Positions 15,362 through 16,997 of a DNA stretch of 16,997 nucleotides are shown here, in pieces; positions within the stretch are counted from its first letter, which is position 1, and every line of letters begins with the position of its first letter. The notes under the pieces were generated by a model. That model ran no database searches and was not told the DNA's origin. It saw only the letters and a program-made list of their open reading frames with translations. Made by a program: the position numbers and the translations under genes. Source of the DNA: Clostridia bacterium (GTDB lineage: Bacteria; Bacillota; Clostridia; Oscillospirales; Acutalibacteraceae); assembly GCA_900771185.1 (NCBI GenBank), contig CAAGND010000049.1:1-16997 (forward strand). Reading direction: 5' to 3'.

Positions 15362-16510
15362 ATGTTTGATATACTGACTCTCAACAAAATCGCAAAATGC
15401 GGCACAGACCGCTTTGACGCTTCAAAATATACCTGCTCCGACTCCGTCGAGAACCCAACCGCAGTTATGGTGCGTTCGGCTTCCATGCATGAAACGCAGT
15501 TCAACCCGGAGCTGCTCGCCATAGCGAGAGCGGGCGCAGGAGTCAACAATATCCCGATAGACAGATGCTCCGAGCAGGGCATAGCCGTTTTTAACACTCC
15601 GGGCGCCAATGCCAACGCTGTCAAAGAGCTTGTTATCTGCGCGGCGCTTCTGGCATCAAGAAAGATAACCGATGCCATTGACTGGTGCAAGACACTCAAG
15701 GGCGAGGGCGATGCTGTTTCAAAACTTGTTGAAAAGGGCAAGAGCGCTTTCGCAGGGCCCGAGATCAAGGGCAAGACCATGGGCGTTATCGGACTGGGCG
15801 CCATCGGCGCTCTGGTTGCGAACGCCGCGATTGATATGGGCATGGATGTCATAGGCTATGACCCGTTCCTGTCGGTGAGCGGAGCGCTCGGGCTTTATCC
15901 CGGAATCAAGGTGACGCAGGATGTCGCGGATGTCTATGCGGCGGCTGACTATATAACCCTGCACGTTCCGTGCAATGACCAGACGAAGAATACCGTTAAC
16001 GCAAAGACGATAGCCGCGATGAAGGATGGCGTGAGAATACTGAACTTTGCGCGCGGCGAGCTTGTAAATTCCGATGATATTATAGCGGCGCTCGGCACGG
16101 GCAAGGTTGCGGCATATGTGACCGATTTCCCGACAGACGCGCAGATCGGCGTCAAGGGCGTTGTTGCCATACCTCATCTCGGAGCCTCCACCCCCGAGAG
16201 TGAGGACAACTGCGCCGTTATGGCGGCAAACGAGCTTATCGCTTACCTTGAGAGAGGAGAGATAAAGAATTCCGTTAACCTGCCCGATGCGGCGCTCCCG
16301 GCCTCTTTTGAGACGCGTGTCTGCGTTATCCACAGGGAGACCGAGGGCATACAGGGCGCGATTATCGCGGCGCTGGGCGGCAGTCCGATAGCCTCTCTTG
16401 TCTCCGCTCACAAGAAAGGTATGGGATATCTTGTCGCTGATATTTCCGGCCAGCCCGATATCGAAAAGCTAAAGGCTGTTGACGGAGTCATAAGAGTGAG
16501 AGTTATATAA
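15362..16510 (+). CDS. serA: D-3-phosphoglycerate dehydrogenase
   Basis: NAD-dependent oxidation of 3-phosphoglycerate to 3-phosphohydroxypyruvate, the first step of serine synthesis, feeding SerC encoded just upstream. 382 aa: a split substrate domain, a Rossmann domain with GLGAIG (144-149) and acidic Asp167 (GYDPF) for NAD, Arg231 in NFARGEL, His272 in IPHLGASTPESEDN, and a short ACT-like C-terminal region (about 318-382) where serine could bind for feedback control. The catalytic acid, Glu in E. coli SerA (FPTEP), appears as Asp259 (FPTDA). The length is that of the short SerA type without the intervening ASB domain. An AAAGGAAG ribosome binding site precedes the ATG. The transcript ends at the hairpin at 16521. 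Confidence 0.94.
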   Translation: MFDILTLNKIAKCGTDRFDASKYTCSDSVENPTAVMVRSASMHETQFNPELLAIARAGAGVNNIPIDRCSEQGIAVFNTPGANANAVKELVICAALLASRKITDAIDWCKTLKGEGDAVSKLVEKGKSAFAGPEIKGKTMGVIGLGAIGALVANAAIDMGMDVIGYDPFLSVSGALGLYPGIKVTQDVADVYAAADYITLHVPCNDQTKNTVNAKTIAAMKDGVRILNFARGELVNSDDIIAALGTGKVAAYVTDFPTDAQIGVKGVVAIPHLGASTPESEDNCAVMAANELIAYLERGEIKNSVNLPDAALPASFETRVCVIHRETEGIQGAIIAALGGSPIASLVSAHKKGMGYLVADISGQPDIEKLKAVDGVIRVRVI

Positions 16511-16520
16511 GTTTTTATCT

Positions 16521-16566
16521 GCCGTCCCGCGTACCGATTCCCGGCGCTGCGGGACGGTTCTGCTTT
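16521..16566 (+). terminator. Rho-independent terminator of serC-serA
   Basis: Stem CCGTCCCGC (16522-16530) / GCGGGACGG (16549-16557), an 18-nt loop that can itself fold, then TTCTGCTTTTT. The interrupted T-run makes it weaker than the other terminators in the window, but it directly follows the serA stop. Confidence 0.75.
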
Positions 16567-16580
16567 TTGCCGGGATTTTA

Positions 16581-16609
16581 TTGATTTGACGGTCAAGCGG
16601 CTGTATAAT
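16581..16609 (+). promoter_or_regulatory. Promoter for the PHP-domain gene
   Basis: -35 TTGATT (16581-16586), 17-nt spacer, consensus -10 TATAAT (16604-16609). Predicted start near 16616, about 26 nt before the ATG. A closer TTGACG at 16586 gives only a 12-nt spacer and is unlikely to be the -35. Confidence 0.7.
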
Positions 16610-16641
16610 AAATTTACAGAAAAAAGAACGGAGTGAGAGAA

Positions 16642-16997
16642 ATGGACGTAAAGCGCATATGGCTCAAGGGAGACACACATCTCCACACGACGAACAGCGA
16701 CGGAAAGCTTACCCCGGAACAGCTTATAAAAAACTGCAAAGAACGGGGACTTGACTGGATCATCATAACCGACCACAACTTCAACACCGTGGGCGGGGAA
16801 TCCCGCTTTGACGGAGATATGCTGATAATTCCCGGTGAGGAGTATACGGGCAATGACGGTCACGTCAACATCTGGGGCAGCGGCTGCCCGCACCTGACGG
16901 GTGAGCGTCCGACGGAATATGTACAGTATACCCGGCCTGCACAGGAGGCACATGAAAACGGCTGCACCGTTGCCGTAAGCCATCCGTTCTGCAAAAA
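16642..16997 (+). CDS. PHP-domain metal-dependent phosphoesterase, 3' end cut by the window
   Basis: The first 118 codons of a polymerase-and-histidinol-phosphatase (PHP) superfamily protein. Metal-binding motifs appear in the usual order: GDTHLHTTNSDGKL (the HxH pair His13/His15), ITDHNF (Asp and His), PGEEYT (Glu), and AVSHPF (His) near the edge. This N-terminal type is typical of stand-alone PHP phosphoesterases rather than of DNA polymerase III. The substrate is not deducible. The ATG follows GGAG at a suitable distance, and the gene has its own promoter after the serA terminator, so it starts a new unit. Confidence 0.9.
   Translation, partial: MDVKRIWLKGDTHLHTTNSDGKLTPEQLIKNCKERGLDWIIITDHNFNTVGGESRFDGDMLIIPGEEYTGNDGHVNIWGSGCPHLTGERPTEYVQYTRPAQEAHENGCTVAVSHPFCK

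Noticed and set aside
16586..16609. TTGACG as the -35 of the PHP-gene promoter
   Set aside because: The spacer to TATAAT would be only 12 nt; TTGATT at 16581 gives 17 nt.

Overview
The window looks like a chromosomal segment of an anaerobic Firmicute, most likely class Clostridia and possibly the Oscillospirales group. The reasons are a ywiB(DUF1934)-argS pair as in Bacillota, sigma-A type promoters, strong AGGAGG-type ribosome binding sites, several TTG/GTG starts, a DUF3048 (YerB-like) surface protein, and an ECF-type vitamin transporter under a cobalamin riboswitch. This assignment is inferred from gene content; no search was run. No rRNA, tRNA or CRISPR array was seen.

Layout. 1-4790 (minus): an uncharacterised 293-aa gene, then gyrB, then gyrA, which runs off the left edge; one promoter sits upstream of the unknown gene. 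4791-4987: a divergent promoter region with two extended -10 promoters and an AT-rich inverted repeat. 4988-7178 (plus): ywiB-like DUF1934 gene and argS. 7179-7418: no gene, but a 103-bp imperfect palindrome plus smaller repeats. 7419-9067 (plus): a probable manganese-type CDF exporter, 5 bp ahead of a Nudix hydrolase. 9115-9153: a bidirectional terminator shared with the convergent B12 operon. 9153-10462 (minus): promoter, cobalamin riboswitch, intrinsic terminator, a membrane-anchored DUF4430 protein and an overlapping ECF S component. 10472-10813 (minus): an ArsC-like thioredoxin-fold protein. 10846-10943: a partial copy of the palindrome and two divergent promoters whose -10 boxes overlap. 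10944-12287 (plus): the CCA-adding enzyme. 12361-12867: an AT-rich GIY-YIG nuclease gene enclosed by REP-like repeats, one of which supplies its last codons. 12965-14065 (minus): a DUF3048 protein. 14149-16510 (plus): serC and serA, followed by a terminator. 16642-end (plus): the start of a PHP-domain phosphoesterase gene.

How the genes fit together. Most of the window is housekeeping: DNA topology (gyrBA), translation (argS, cca) and serine synthesis (serC-serA). The B12 operon reads as one unit: when cobalamin is plentiful the leader should terminate, and when it is scarce the DUF4430 protein and the S component are made. No ECF ATPase or T subunit is present, so a shared energising module elsewhere is implied.

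The two least explained parts are the repeat-bounded GIY-YIG gene, which looks like a nuclease-plus-REP unit comparable in layout to RAYT/REP systems, and the riboswitch-controlled DUF4430/S-component pair, a candidate cobalamin uptake system.
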